Shown: positions 28,378 through 37,906, counted from the first letter of the stretch. The stretch: DNA of 64,000 nt from Novosphingobium aquimarinum (GCF_009746585.1 NZ_WRPO01000018.1:1-64000); one strand, 5' to 3'. Made by a program: numbers and translations. The notes: generated by a model from the sequence alone, not told the origin.

Positions 28378-29044
28378 TCCCGTCGTCCGCATTGCCGGCC
28401 TCACGCGCAGTTTCGAGCAGGGCGGCGTCACCATCGACGTGTTGCGCGGTGTCGATCTCGTCATCGAGCCCGGCGAGATCGTCGCGCTGCTCGGGCCCTC
28501 CGGTTCGGGCAAGTCGACGATGCTGCAGGCGCTCGGACTGCTCGAGGGCGGTTTCGGCGGAAGGATCGAGATCGCGGGCACCGATGCCTCGAAGCTGGGC
28601 AAGGACCAGCGGGCGGCGATGCGGCGCGATCACATCGGCTTCGTCTACCAGTTCCACCACCTGCTGCCCGATTTCAACGCGATCGAGAACGTCGTTCTGC
28701 CGCAATTGGTGACGGGCAAGCCGCGCGGCGAAGCGGACGAGCGCGCGCGCGAGCTGCTCAGCGCATTGGGCCTCGCGCAGCGGCTTGACCATCGCCCCAG
28801 CCAACTCTCGGGCGGCGAGCAGCAGCGCGTCGCGGTCGCCCGCGCGCTGGCCAATCGCCCGCGGCTGGTGCTGGCGGACGAGCCCACCGGCAATCTCGAC
28901 GAAGCCACCGCCAACAAAGTCTTTGCCCAATTCCTCGAACTAGTGCGCGGGGAGGGCAGCGCTGCGCTGGTCGCCACCCACAACGAACGGCTGGGTGGCT
29001 TGATGGACCGGGTGGTGCGGCTGCATGAGGGCGTACTCGACTAG
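28370..29044 (+). CDS. lolD: Lipoprotein-releasing system ATP-binding protein
   Basis: 224 residues. ATPase of the Lol transporter. Walker [10 protein letters not shown], the family-specific [12 protein letters not shown] stretch, signature [15 protein letters not shown], Walker [13 protein letters not shown] and the H-loop ATHN are all present. The ATG overlaps the permease stop by eight bases, so the two are coupled. Confidence 0.96.
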   Translation: MSNPVVRIAGLTRSFEQGGVTIDVLRGVDLVIEPGEIVALLGPSGSGKSTMLQALGLLEGGFGGRIEIAGTDASKLGKDQRAAMRRDHIGFVYQFHHLLPDFNAIENVVLPQLVTGKPRGEADERARELLSALGLAQRLDHRPSQLSGGEQQRVAVARALANRPRLVLADEPTGNLDEATANKVFAQFLELVRGEGSAALVATHNERLGGLMDRVVRLHEGVLD

Positions 29045-29102
29045 GAACCGGCACCCGGGGTCGCGTGTTCCTTGCACAAGTGACCATTAAAGGAGCCGGA
29101 TC

Positions 29103-29375
29103 ATGAGCAGCAACCCGACCACATACCAGGGCGAGCCCGGCGACATCGAGTTCGACTGGGACGATGCTGCAGACCTGCAAAAGGCCGAAGACAGCGGCAT
29201 GCTGCGGCGCTTTCAAAGCGTCCGCCGAGGCACCGTTGCGGAGCTGGTGCGCTTCGTGATGGATCTGCCCGAGGACGAGCAGCAGAACTACGCCATCCAG
29301 AAGAGCGGTGATGCCCGCTTCGAGATCGGCGCGATCCGCGCCCTCGCGCGCCGCTCCGGCTTTCCGGGTCGGTGA
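29103..29375 (+). CDS. Small acidic conserved-hypothetical protein
   Basis: 90 residues with no signal peptide or membrane span. The N-terminal third is very acidic (GDIEFDWDDAADLQKAEDSG); the rest is helical and basic, ending in RRSGFPGR. A strong AAAGGAG site sits before the ATG. I do not recognise a family, although the codon use matches its neighbours. It lies between lolD and the glutathione peroxidase gene. Confidence 0.7.
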   Translation: MSSNPTTYQGEPGDIEFDWDDAADLQKAEDSGMLRRFQSVRRGTVAELVRFVMDLPEDEQQNYAIQKSGDARFEIGAIRALARRSGFPGR

Positions 29376-29430
29376 GGGAGACAGCGCAGATCCATCGCGC
29401 CCACGCCCGCGCTCACGTTCGCGCGTCACT

Positions 29431-29910
29431 ATGACGACGATCGGCGATTACACCGTCGCGCGCCCGGACGGGACGCCGCTCGACTTGTCGGAAAAGGCGG
29501 GCAAGGTTCTGCTGATCGTCAACACCGCGAGCAAGTGCGGCTTCACGCCGCAGTACGAGGGGCTCGAGGCGCTGTGGCGCAAGTATCGGGATCGCGGCTT
29601 CGAGATCCTGGCATTTCCGTGCAACCAGTTCGGGCATCAGGAGCCCGGGACCGCCGAAGAGATCGCGAGCTTTTGCGACGCGAACTTCGGCGTGACCTTT
29701 CCCTTGCTGGCCAAGATCGAGGTCAACGGGGCGGGCGCCGATCCGCTCTATCGCTGGCTCAAGTCCGAAGCCCCCGGGCTGCTGGGAAGCAAGGCGGTCA
29801 AGTGGAACTTCACCAAGTTCCTCGTCGATCGCGAAGGCCGGGTCGTGCGACGCTATGCACCGACCGACAAGCCGGCCTCGCTCGAACAGGACATCGAAAA
29901 GCTGCTGTAG
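29431..29910 (+). CDS. Glutathione peroxidase-family thiol peroxidase
   Basis: 159 residues, usual for the bacterial enzymes. Reduces hydroperoxides with glutathione or thioredoxin. The active-site cysteine is Cys36 (NTASKCGFTPQY) with no selenocysteine, plus FPCNQFGHQEPG (Gln) and WNFTKFL (Trp, Asn). Start ATG at 29431; longer frames run into the preceding gene. A REP-like palindrome follows 50 bases after the stop. Confidence 0.93.
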   Translation: MTTIGDYTVARPDGTPLDLSEKAGKVLLIVNTASKCGFTPQYEGLEALWRKYRDRGFEILAFPCNQFGHQEPGTAEEIASFCDANFGVTFPLLAKIEVNGAGADPLYRWLKSEAPGLLGSKAVKWNFTKFLVDREGRVVRRYAPTDKPASLEQDIEKLL

Positions 29911-29959
29911 GGTCTGGCTGGCAGTTGGAGAGCCATGGCATTGTGCCGCCTCTAACCCT

Positions 29960-30050
29960 CGTCATGCTGAACTCGTTTCAGCATCCATACTGCCTCCCGG
30001 GCAAGTCTTGCTGATCGAGAGATGGATGCTGAAACGAGTTCAGCATGACG
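29960..30050. repeat. REP-like palindromic element, copy 2
   Basis: Arms 29960-29988 and 30022-30050 are perfect 29-base inverted copies with a 33-base spacer. It lies between the convergent glutathione peroxidase and Yip1-like genes, where it could act as a shared 3' end for both transcripts. The arm sequence matches copy 1. Confidence 0.95.
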
Positions 30051-30087
30051 GGGCAGGGCTGATGGCTCGGTGGAGGCGCAAGCGATT

Positions 30088-31257
30088 CTAGCTGACCAGA
30101 TCCTCGAGTTCGTCGGGGTCGACCGAAGCGACGGCGGCTTTCAGCTCGTCGATGTTCTGCGCATAGCCATTCGCTTCGACCAGAAATCGATCGGCGACGA
30201 TGCGGCCGAACTTGCCGCGCGAAGTCGTGTTGCTCCATTGCTCGGTCTGCATGGCGCCGTCGACGGTTCCGGTCCGCTCGTAGCCGTCGGCATCCTCGCG
30301 CGACTGCTCGACACCGAGCGCGGAGCCCAGCCCGGCGAGCGCGCCGATCCCGTGCATGTCGGTGATCTTGAGATCGAAGCTGCGTTCCTCGGCAGTGTAG
30401 GTGCCTTCGACCGAAGTGCCCATCGAGCCAGCGCCCATCGTTTCGACGGCCGTGCGTTCGTAGGCGCCGAGTTTGGCGGGGAGCAGGCCCTTGAGGCTGT
30501 CGACCGCCACCGGCTTGGGCTTGCCAGAGGCCGCGTCTTCCATGCGCTGGCTCATCTTCTCGACCTCGCCGACGTCGATCGAGCCCATGCCGGGAATCGC
30601 GACGGTCCCGCTGACTTCGCCGTCGTCGCTGCTGGACGAGATCATGGCCGCCGGTCCGCCGAAGCTCGCCATCGTGATCAGCCCGACGATGGGCGCGATG
30701 ATCAGCGACAGCACGATCGCGCAGATGATCGTGACCGCGACGTAACCGCCAGCCTTGGCTTCGGGGACTTTCATCAGCAGCGGCGCGCCGGTGTAGAACA
30801 GGTAGATGCTGTAGAGCCCCAGCAGCCCGAACACGCCGAGCGCGGGGACGAGACTGAAAATGCCCGCCAGAAAGCTCGCCGTCGCCCCGAAGGCAACGAG
30901 TTTGAGCGCGTTCAGGCGATTGCTCTGCCCGTCGAACTTGGGCGCGAGCCAATCGGCGATCAGCGCCAGAACGAAGACGCCGATCACTGTCAGCACGTAG
31001 CTCAGCACCGCGCTGGTGATCGCGCTCATCAGTGAGGGGCGGAAGCTGAAACCGAAGCCGCCATAGCCGAAAACCTGGCCGCCGATGAAGCTGGCGACCG
31101 GTCCGATCGCGGCGAGCGGCAGCACCCAACTCTTGAAGATATGGCCCTGGCTCATCGGCTCTGCGGCGATGACCGGCCATTCCTCCTTAGGCTTCAGAAT
31201 GATGGCCTTGGCTCTGTCCACGAGCGACTTGTGCCCGCTCGTCGCTGGATTTTCCAT
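30088..31257 (-). CDS. Yip1-like multi-span membrane protein
   Basis: 389 residues. After a 45-residue cytoplasmic start (SLVDRAKAIILKPKEEWPVI, typical of bacterial YIP1-domain proteins) there are five membrane spans up to about residue 205. The C-terminal half is soluble and polar and contains no recognised motif. ATG at 31257 has a very strong AGGAGGG site; the longer frame is not used. Function unknown; orthologues with this N-terminus are common in sphingomonads. Confidence 0.8.
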   Translation of the reverse strand: MENPATSGHKSLVDRAKAIILKPKEEWPVIAAEPMSQGHIFKSWVLPLAAIGPVASFIGGQVFGYGGFGFSFRPSLMSAITSAVLSYVLTVIGVFVLALIADWLAPKFDGQSNRLNALKLVAFGATASFLAGIFSLVPALGVFGLLGLYSIYLFYTGAPLLMKVPEAKAGGYVAVTIICAIVLSLIIAPIVGLITMASFGGPAAMISSSSDDGEVSGTVAIPGMGSIDVGEVEKMSQRMEDAASGKPKPVAVDSLKGLLPAKLGAYERTAVETMGAGSMGTSVEGTYTAEERSFDLKITDMHGIGALAGLGSALGVEQSREDADGYERTGTVDGAMQTEQWSNTTSRGKFGRIVADRFLVEANGYAQNIDELKAAVASVDPDELEDLVS

Positions 31258-31392
31258 GATCAACCCTCCTAGCTCCTGCCGCCGAAGATAGACCCAATTC
31301 TCTGGCAAGTTGCAAGCTTGGCGAGTCCCTGTCCCCAACTTGCGGGGCCGCTGCGCTTGATCGGAAGGCCGCCACGGGAGTAACTATGGGCG

Positions 31393-34300
31393 ATGGCTTT
31401 CGTCCCTTTCGTGCCCCTTCGGATCTTCTCCTGCTACACGATGCTCGACGGCGCGATCGATCCCAAAGCGATCGCCAAAGTGGCCAAGGAGCGCGGCTTT
31501 CCCGCGGCCGCACTGTGCGATCGCAACGGCCTCTATGCGTCGAGCGCTTATGCCGGCGCGGCGCGCGGAAGCGGCATCCAGCCGATCATCGGCACCTTCC
31601 TGGCGGTCGCGCGCGACGAGAAGTCGGGGCTCGGCGAACCGCTGATCGACTGGCTCGGTCTCTATGCGCAGGACGAGACCGGCTGGAACAACTTGTGCCA
31701 CCTCGTCAGCCTCGCGCATCTCGCGCGCCCGGTCGAGTTCGATCCGCATGTCACGCGTGATGCCTTCGAAGGCCACGCGGACGGGCTGATCTGCCTCACC
31801 GGGGGAGCGGAAGGCGCGTTGGCGCGGCACTTTGCCGCGGGCGAGACCGAGGCCGCCGAGGCGGAAGCGACCTGGCTGCAGCGTTGTTTCGGCGATCGGC
31901 TCTACATCGAGATTTCGCGCACCGGCGATCCGGTGGAGGACGCCAGCGAAGACGCGCTGATCGATCTGGCGTACGCGCGCGGCCTTCCGCTGGTCGCGAC
32001 CAACCCCGCGCAGTTCGCCGAGCCGGGGTTCCACAAAGCGCACGACGCGATGCTGTGCATCGCCAATTCGACCCACATCGATGCCGCGGATCGGCCGCGC
32101 TCGGAGCGCGAGCGCTGGGTGAAGTCGCACCCGATGATGAAGGAGCTGTTCGCCGATCTGCCCGAGGCGATCGCCAACACGCTGGTCGTCGCGCAGCGCT
32201 GCGCCTTTGCGCCGCCCAAGCGCAAGCCGCTGCTGCCCAGCCTGGCGGGCGACCGCGAGGGCGAGGCGAAGATGCTGGCCGCCGACGCGCGGATGGGCCT
32301 GGCGCGCCGCCTTGCTCCCTATTGGCCGGAGACCACCGTCGAGGATCTCGACGCCGTGATGGTCTTGCCCGAAGACGAGCGCGCGTCCGCCTTCGCTGAG
32401 CGGCTCGCGCCGCAAGGCGTCGAGGACGTGTTTCTGGAATACGCCAAGCGCCTCGATTTCGAAGTCAAGATCATCATCGGGATGGGGTTTCCGGGCTACT
32501 TCCTGATCGTGGCCGACTTCATCAAGTGGGCCAAGGACAACGGCATTCCGGTGGGGCCGGGGCGCGGTTCGGGCGCGGGCTCGGTGGTCGCCTGGGCGCT
32601 GACCATCACCGATCTCGATCCGCTCAAGCTGGGCCTGCTGTTCGAACGCTTCCTCAATCCCGAGCGCGTCTCGATGCCGGACTTCGACATCGACTTTTGC
32701 GAAACCCGGCGCGGTGAAGTGATCCGCTATGTCCAGGCCAAGTACGGCCACGATCACGTCGCGCAGATCATCACGTTCGGCAAGATGAAGGCGCGCGCAG
32801 TGCTGCGCGATTGCGGCCGCATCCTGCAGATGAGCTACGGACGAGTCGATGGGCTGACCAAGATGGTGCCCAACCACCCGACCGACCCGTGGACGCTCGA
32901 ACGTGCGCTCAACGGCGCCGCCGATTTCCGTCGCGAGTACGAGAACGACAACGAGGTGAAGCGCCTCGTCGATCTCGCCAAGCAACTGGAAGGCCTGCCG
33001 CGCAACTCCTCTACCCACGCGGCGGGTGTGGTTATTGGTGACCGACCGCTCTCGCAGCTCGTCCCGCTCTACCGTGATCCGCGGTCGGACATGCCCGTCA
33101 CCCAGTTCGACATGAAATATGTCGAGGATTCGGGTCTGGTGAAGTTCGACTTTCTCGGCCTCAAAACGCTGTCGGTGCTACGCAAGGCGACCGATCTGCT
33201 CGAACGGCGCGGCATCACTGTCGATCTGTCCACGCTGCCCTGGGACGATCCACAGGTCTACGAACTGCTCAAGCGTGGCGACACCGTCGGCGTGTTCCAG
33301 CTCGAATCGGAAGGCATGCGGCGGACGCTGGCGGCGGTGAAGCCGACCAATTTCGGTGACATCATCGCGCTCGTCTCGCTCTACCGGCCGGGTCCGATGG
33401 ACAACATTCCACTGTTCGGCCAGCGCAAGAACGGCCTCGCCGAAATCGAGTATCCGCACGAGAAGCTCTCGCTGATCCTCGCCGAGACGTATGGCATCTT
33501 CGTTTACCAGGAACAGGTCATGCAGGCCGCGCAGATCCTGGCGGGCTATTCGCTGGGCGATGCCGACTTGCTGCGCCGCGCGATGGGCAAGAAGATCCAG
33601 GCCGAAATGGACATCCAGCGCCAGCGTTTTGTCGCCGGCTGCAAGGAAGTCTCCGGCATCGACGCGCCCAAGGCCAACGAGCTGTTCGACTTGATCGACA
33701 AGTTCGCGGGCTACGGCTTCAACAAGTCGCACGCCGCCGCCTACGCGCTGCTCGCGTATCATACCGCCTGGCTCAAGGCCCATTACCCGCATGAATTCTA
33801 CGCGGCCTCGATGTGCTTCGACATGCACCAGTCGGAAAAGCTGGCGATCTTCGTCGACGACATGCGCCGCAACGGCTTCGAACTCGCGCCGCCCGACATC
33901 AACGCCTCGGAAGCCGAGTTCATGGTCGACGTCACCGAGGAAGGCCACGCGGTGCGCTATGCGCTCGCGGGCATTCGCAACGTCGGCGAAAAGGCGATGG
34001 AGGCGGTGGTCGCCGAGCGGCAGGCGAACGGCCGCTTCGCCGATCTCGACGACGTGTTCCGCCGCGCGCCCGCCGGATCGATGAACCGCCGCCAGCTGGA
34101 AAGCCTGGCCGCCGCCGGCGCCTTTGACGGTCTCGAACCCAATCGAGCCCGCGTGCTTGCCAATGCCGATACGCTGCTTGCCGAAGCGGACCGCTCCGCG
34201 CGCGAACGCACCAGCAATCAGCATGGGTTGTTCGGTGGCGACGACCACGAGGAACAGTCGCTGCGGCTGATCGATTGCGCGCCGTGGGACCGCGTCGAGC

Positions 34301-34959
34301 AGATGGAAAAGGAGCGCGAGGTGTTCGGCTTCTATTTCGCCGCGCATCCGGTCGAACAATGGCGCGCGATCGCTTCGGCCAACGGCGCGCGGACTTACGC
34401 GAGCTTGATGACCGGCGGCGGCGACGGGCGCTCGGGCGCGGTCATGGCCGCGCTGGTCGAGAACGTGCAGCGGCGCAAGACCAAGCGCGGCAAGGACTAT
34501 GTCCTGGCCGACTTTTCCGACCAGTCGGGCCAGTTCTCCGCCTCATGCTTCGAGGAAAGCATGGTCGAGAGCTTCGTGCGCTGGGCGAAGGAGGGCACTT
34601 GCGTGCTGCTGACGGTCGAACTCGACAGCCCGAGCCCCGACGAGCCCCCACGCGTCACCGTGCGCGGTGCGCGTCCGCTCGCCGAAGTGCGCACCGATGC
34701 ACGAATGCTGCTCAAGCTCGACGTGCATCGCGTCGAAGCGCTGCGCGAACTGGCGCTGCTATTGCGTCCGGGCGAAAAGAACTGCGGCGAAGTGATCGCC
34801 CGCCTGCATCTCGAGGATGGGCAAGTGCAGAACGTCCGTCTCGGTCGCAGCTTCGCGCTCGACGGGGATTTCGCCGAGCAACTGGCGCAAGTCGAGGGGC
34901 TGGCCAATGTGGCGCTGACGGCGCGGCGCAGCGGCGATCACTTGCGGCTGGTGGCCTGA
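31393..34959 (+). CDS. dnaE: DNA polymerase III alpha subunit
   Basis: 1188 residues. Replicative polymerase. N-terminal PHP domain, then the C-family polymerase core with GPGRGSGAGSVVAWAL and the catalytic MPDFDIDFCETRRGE (Asp432, Asp434), a helix-hairpin-helix region, and an OB-fold at about residues 1010-1090. The PHP domain begins FVPLRIFSCYTMLDGAI, so the first metal-binding histidines seen in active PHP domains are missing. The ATG at 31393 follows a GGGAG site at 31375-31379. It is divergent from the Yip1-like gene. Confidence 0.96.
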   Translation: MAFVPFVPLRIFSCYTMLDGAIDPKAIAKVAKERGFPAAALCDRNGLYASSAYAGAARGSGIQPIIGTFLAVARDEKSGLGEPLIDWLGLYAQDETGWNNLCHLVSLAHLARPVEFDPHVTRDAFEGHADGLICLTGGAEGALARHFAAGETEAAEAEATWLQRCFGDRLYIEISRTGDPVEDASEDALIDLAYARGLPLVATNPAQFAEPGFHKAHDAMLCIANSTHIDAADRPRSERERWVKSHPMMKELFADLPEAIANTLVVAQRCAFAPPKRKPLLPSLAGDREGEAKMLAADARMGLARRLAPYWPETTVEDLDAVMVLPEDERASAFAERLAPQGVEDVFLEYAKRLDFEVKIIIGMGFPGYFLIVADFIKWAKDNGIPVGPGRGSGAGSVVAWALTITDLDPLKLGLLFERFLNPERVSMPDFDIDFCETRRGEVIRYVQAKYGHDHVAQIITFGKMKARAVLRDCGRILQMSYGRVDGLTKMVPNHPTDPWTLERALNGAADFRREYENDNEVKRLVDLAKQLEGLPRNSSTHAAGVVIGDRPLSQLVPLYRDPRSDMPVTQFDMKYVEDSGLVKFDFLGLKTLSVLRKATDLLERRGITVDLSTLPWDDPQVYELLKRGDTVGVFQLESEGMRRTLAAVKPTNFGDIIALVSLYRPGPMDNIPLFGQRKNGLAEIEYPHEKLSLILAETYGIFVYQEQVMQAAQILAGYSLGDADLLRRAMGKKIQAEMDIQRQRFVAGCKEVSGIDAPKANELFDLIDKFAGYGFNKSHAAAYALLAYHTAWLKAHYPHEFYAASMCFDMHQSEKLAIFVDDMRRNGFELAPPDINASEAEFMVDVTEEGHAVRYALAGIRNVGEKAMEAVVAERQANGRFADLDDVFRRAPAGSMNRRQLESLAAAGAFDGLEPNRARVLANADTLLAEADRSARERTSNQHGLFGGDDHEEQSLRLIDCAPWDRVEQMEKEREVFGFYFAAHPVEQWRAIASANGARTYASLMTGGGDGRSGAVMAALVENVQRRKTKRGKDYVLADFSDQSGQFSASCFEESMVESFVRWAKEGTCVLLTVELDSPSPDEPPRVTVRGARPLAEVRTDARMLLKLDVHRVEALRELALLLRPGEKNCGEVIARLHLEDGQVQNVRLGRSFALDGDFAEQLAQVEGLANVALTARRSGDHLRLVA

Positions 34960-35068
34960 ACGGGCTCGGCGGGCCGCCTCGAGGCAATCTGCTAGGTTCG
35001 AAATCGGACGAAGGCCCCGCTCCCCCAACGGAACGAGGCCTCCAATCTGCGCAAAACGCGTGATTCGC

Positions 35069-35356
35069 TTACTTGTTGGTCACCTTGTCGGCCGCCGAAT
35101 CGACAGCTTCGCCGACCGAACTGGCCGCATCGCCGACTTCGTTGGCGGCGCTGGCGATCGCGTTGTCCTTGGCGACCTCGCTCGAGTTGGACTGGCTGAA
35201 CAGGTAGATCCCCCCCACGACCGCGACCAGAAGCACGAGCGCCATGATGATGCCGGCGCCACCGCCGCTCTTGGTGGGCTCCCCGTCGCGGATGACGGTG
35301 GTATGCGCCGACGGAGTGCCTTCCCCTTCGACAGTAGTGATGCGTTCTTCAACCAT
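35069..35356 (-). CDS. Small single-span membrane protein
   Basis: 95 residues. A polar N-terminus, one membrane span (about residues 34-54, IIMALVLLVAVVGGIYLF), then an alanine-rich helical tail with repeated small residues (NEVGDAASSVGEAVDSAADKV). AAGGAG precedes the ATG at 35356. Similar small proteins occur in sphingomonads; no function is known to me. A relic of an enoyl-CoA hydratase gene lies just upstream on the same strand. Confidence 0.75.
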   Translation of the reverse strand: MVEERITTVEGEGTPSAHTTVIRDGEPTKSGGGAGIIMALVLLVAVVGGIYLFSQSNSSEVAKDNAIASAANEVGDAASSVGEAVDSAADKVTNK

Positions 35357-35458
35357 GACGGGCTCCTTTATGGACCACTTTGTTGTGAGGGGGGTAACGC
35401 GCTCGGCCCGAACCGGTTTCAGAAAAATCGTGCTTAATATGAATTTTGGGATGGGAAC

Positions 35459-35557
35459 GTTCATCGCCTCTTTGGTGAGGCGCAGGCCCATCGGCGCATT
35501 GGCGAGCATTTCCCCGGCAAGTGCCAGGCCCTTGTCGAGGTCATCGCAAAAGCCCGG
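35459..35557 (-). pseudogene. Relic of an enoyl-CoA hydratase gene (C-terminal fragment)
   Basis: Minus-strand frame 35557-35459 reads PGFCDDLDKGLALAGEMLAN then APMGLRLTKEAMN, which is the usual C-terminal helix pattern of crotonase-family enzymes (A-P-x-x-L-R-x-T-K-E-x-x-N). An in-frame TAG at 35558-35560 (shared with the next gene's stop) precedes it and the similarity ends at 35459, so only about 33 codons survive. Interpretation as a deletion remnant is inferred. Confidence 0.6.
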
Positions 35558-36628
35558 CTAGAGCAGCGTGAGTTGCCCGCCGGGGCCGGGTTTGCGGAAC
35601 TGCGCGCAATCGAGCCGCGCATTCGGCCCGGTCATGCCTTGGCGCTTCATCGCCAGGCGGAAGCGACTGCGGAACAGATCCGCCCAGACGCCTTCGGGGC
35701 GCATCCGGTTGACGAAGCGCGGATCGTTGTCGCGTCCGCCGCGGATCGAGCGGATCGTCGCCATCACTTTGCCGGCGCGGTCCGGGAAATGGGTTTCGAG
35801 CCATTCGCGAAACAGCGGTGCCACTTCGTGCGGCAGCCGCACGATGATCCAGGTTGCGGCGCGCACGCCGTGAGCGGCCGCCGCTTCGAGGATGGCCTCG
35901 ATGTATTGGTCAGTGATCGAGGGGATCACCGGCGCGACCGAGACGTGGCAGGGCACTCCGGCTTCGACCAGCGCGCCGAGCGCGGCGATCCGCTTGCCGG
36001 GCGCGGCGGCGCGCGGTTCGAGCAGCCGTGACAGGCGCGGCTCCATGCTCGTAACCGAAATCCCGACCGAGACGAGATGCAGCCGCGCCATTGCGGTCAG
36101 CACGTCGAGATCACGCAGGATGCGGTCGGACTTGGTGGTGATCGTCACCGGATGGCGCGTCTCGAGGCACAATTCGAGCACCTCGCGCATGATCCGGTAT
36201 TCCGCCTCGATCGGCTGGTAGGGGTCGGTGTTGGTGCCCATCGCGATCGGGGCAGGGCGATAGCCGCGCTTGGCCAGCGTCTCGCGCAGCAGCCGCGCGG
36301 CAGCAGGCTTGGCGAAGAGCTTCGTCTCGAAATCGAGCCCGGGCGACAAGTCGTGATAAGCATGCGTCGGGCGCGCGAAGCAGTAGATGCAGCCGTGCTC
36401 GCAGCCGCGATAGGCATTGACCGAACGGTCGAACGGGATATCCGGCGACGCGTTGAAGCTGAGGATCGACCGAGGATGTTCCTCGGTCACAGTTGTCCGC
36501 AGCTTGTCCACAGGGCCATCGACAGAGTCCTGCACATCCAACCAGTCGCCATCGGCTTCGCGTTGGTCGAGACCGAAGCGGCGTGATGCCTCACCCGATT
36601 GAGCCCCACGGCCCTTGCTCTGCTCCAT
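35558..36628 (-). CDS. PA0069-family radical SAM protein (SplB-like)
   Basis: 356 residues. The radical SAM cluster motif CEHGCIYC (CX3CX2C) is followed by MGTNTDPYQPIE and a TIM-barrel pattern, as in the PA0069 group related to spore photoproduct lyase. The reaction of this subgroup is not established. The ATG at 36628 gives a plausible N-terminus with a long polar lead of about 50 residues. It runs in the same direction as the P450 gene, 43 bases downstream of it. Confidence 0.9.
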   Translation of the reverse strand: MEQSKGRGAQSGEASRRFGLDQREADGDWLDVQDSVDGPVDKLRTTVTEEHPRSILSFNASPDIPFDRSVNAYRGCEHGCIYCFARPTHAYHDLSPGLDFETKLFAKPAAARLLRETLAKRGYRPAPIAMGTNTDPYQPIEAEYRIMREVLELCLETRHPVTITTKSDRILRDLDVLTAMARLHLVSVGISVTSMEPRLSRLLEPRAAAPGKRIAALGALVEAGVPCHVSVAPVIPSITDQYIEAILEAAAAHGVRAATWIIVRLPHEVAPLFREWLETHFPDRAGKVMATIRSIRGGRDNDPRFVNRMRPEGVWADLFRSRFRLAMKRQGMTGPNARLDCAQFRKPGPGGQLTLL

Positions 36629-36671
36629 GCGCAGAACATAATACGAACATTGCGCGAGCGCGAGTCCGAAT

Positions 36672-37877
36672 TCAGCGCCAGTCGAGCATCAATTCCGTGA
36701 GCGCACCGACGTTGCCGGCGCGGTAACGCGGGCGACTCCCTGGCGCGATCCGGAAGGTGGGGATGGCGGCAAGCCATTCCTCGAGGAACACGATGCCTTC
36801 CATTCGCGCCAGCCCCGCGCCGACGCAGCGATGCGCGCCACTGCCCAACGTCGTATGCCGGATCGGCGGCAGCTTGCGGTCGAAATCGACCTGGCGCGCG
36901 CGCTCGAAGCAGCTTTCGTCGAGGTTGTGCATCGAGGCGTTGAGATAGACGAGGTCGCCTTCACGCATGGTCACGCCATCGATCGCGATGTCCTCGGTGC
37001 AGCCCCGCGTTACCGAGACCATCGGATAACGGCGCATGAGTTCGTCGGTCGCCGCCGGGATAAGATCGGGTTCGGCGCGCAGCCTTGCCTGGTCCTCGGG
37101 ATGGCGCGCGAGGTGCAGCGCGAACTGGCCGAACATGGAAACCACCGTGTCGAGCCCGCCGAACAGGAGATTTCGGCACATCCGCATCGCTTCGTCCATC
37201 GTCCAGGCGCGCCCTTCGATCGGCACGGCGAGAATGCGGCTGAACAAGTCCTCGCCCGGATCGGCGAGCCGTTCTCGCACGTAGGGCGCGAGATACTCGT
37301 CGGCCGCATCGCGCAACTGCTCGACGGTCATCGAGCCGTCGGGGCGCGTCAGCTGCTGGCCGAGCGGTCGCAGCTTCGGGCGGTCCTGCGTGGGTACGCC
37401 GATCAGTGTGAGGAAGATGTGAATCGGCAGAACCTCGGCGAAACGCGTCATGAATTCGCAGCTGCCCGCCGGCTTGAGCTCGGCGATCAGTTCGCGCGCG
37501 ACCTCGCGCACCAGCGGTTCCATCGCGGCGACATGGTGATTGGCAAAGCCCTTCATCACCGCGGTGCGAAACGGCTTGTGCTCGGGAGGGTCCTGCTGGA
37601 GCGGGATGAAGCGCATCACTTCGGCGAGGCCTGGCACGACGGCCAGCGGCTCGCTCGAAAGGCGCTCGCTATCTCCCCAGAGCGCGCGGGTGGTGGCCCC
37701 ATCGGCGGCAATCCAGTGCCCGCCGTTGGCCGTGGTCCAGACGACGGCGGGTCCGCCGCGCAAGCTGTCCCACGCGGCGAAATAGTCGACTTCGGCGCCG
37801 GGCGGCGCGAACACGTCGAAATCGACGACGCGATCGGCAGGGACGTGCTCGGGGATTGCTGCAGCGCTGGTCGCCAT
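36672..37877 (-). CDS. Cytochrome P450
   Basis: 401 residues, soluble bacterial class. The I-helix is NLLFGGLDTVVSMFG, the K-helix ExxR motif is in ELMRRY, and the heme loop GSGAHRCVGAGLAR carries the axial Cys351. No membrane anchor. No ferredoxin or reductase gene is adjacent, so redox partners are elsewhere. ATG at 37877 is preceded by AAGGAGAGG, part of a perfect inverted repeat. The substrate cannot be inferred. Confidence 0.94.
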   Translation of the reverse strand: MATSAAAIPEHVPADRVVDFDVFAPPGAEVDYFAAWDSLRGGPAVVWTTANGGHWIAADGATTRALWGDSERLSSEPLAVVPGLAEVMRFIPLQQDPPEHKPFRTAVMKGFANHHVAAMEPLVREVARELIAELKPAGSCEFMTRFAEVLPIHIFLTLIGVPTQDRPKLRPLGQQLTRPDGSMTVEQLRDAADEYLAPYVRERLADPGEDLFSRILAVPIEGRAWTMDEAMRMCRNLLFGGLDTVVSMFGQFALHLARHPEDQARLRAEPDLIPAATDELMRRYPMVSVTRGCTEDIAIDGVTMREGDLVYLNASMHNLDESCFERARQVDFDRKLPPIRHTTLGSGAHRCVGAGLARMEGIVFLEEWLAAIPTFRIAPGSRPRYRAGNVGALTELMLDWR

Positions 37878-37886
37878 GACCTGCCT

Positions 37887-37906
37887 CTCCTTATTATTTT
37901 AAGGAG
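37887..37906 (-). promoter_or_regulatory. Inverted repeat covering the P450 ribosome binding site
   Basis: CTCCTTA-N6-TAAGGAG, a perfect 7-bp dyad with an AT-only loop. On the coding (minus) strand the second arm is the Shine-Dalgarno AAGGAG. It may be an operator, an RNA hairpin that hides the ribosome site, or chance in an AT-rich promoter. The rest of 37907-37986 shows nothing definite. Confidence 0.35.
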
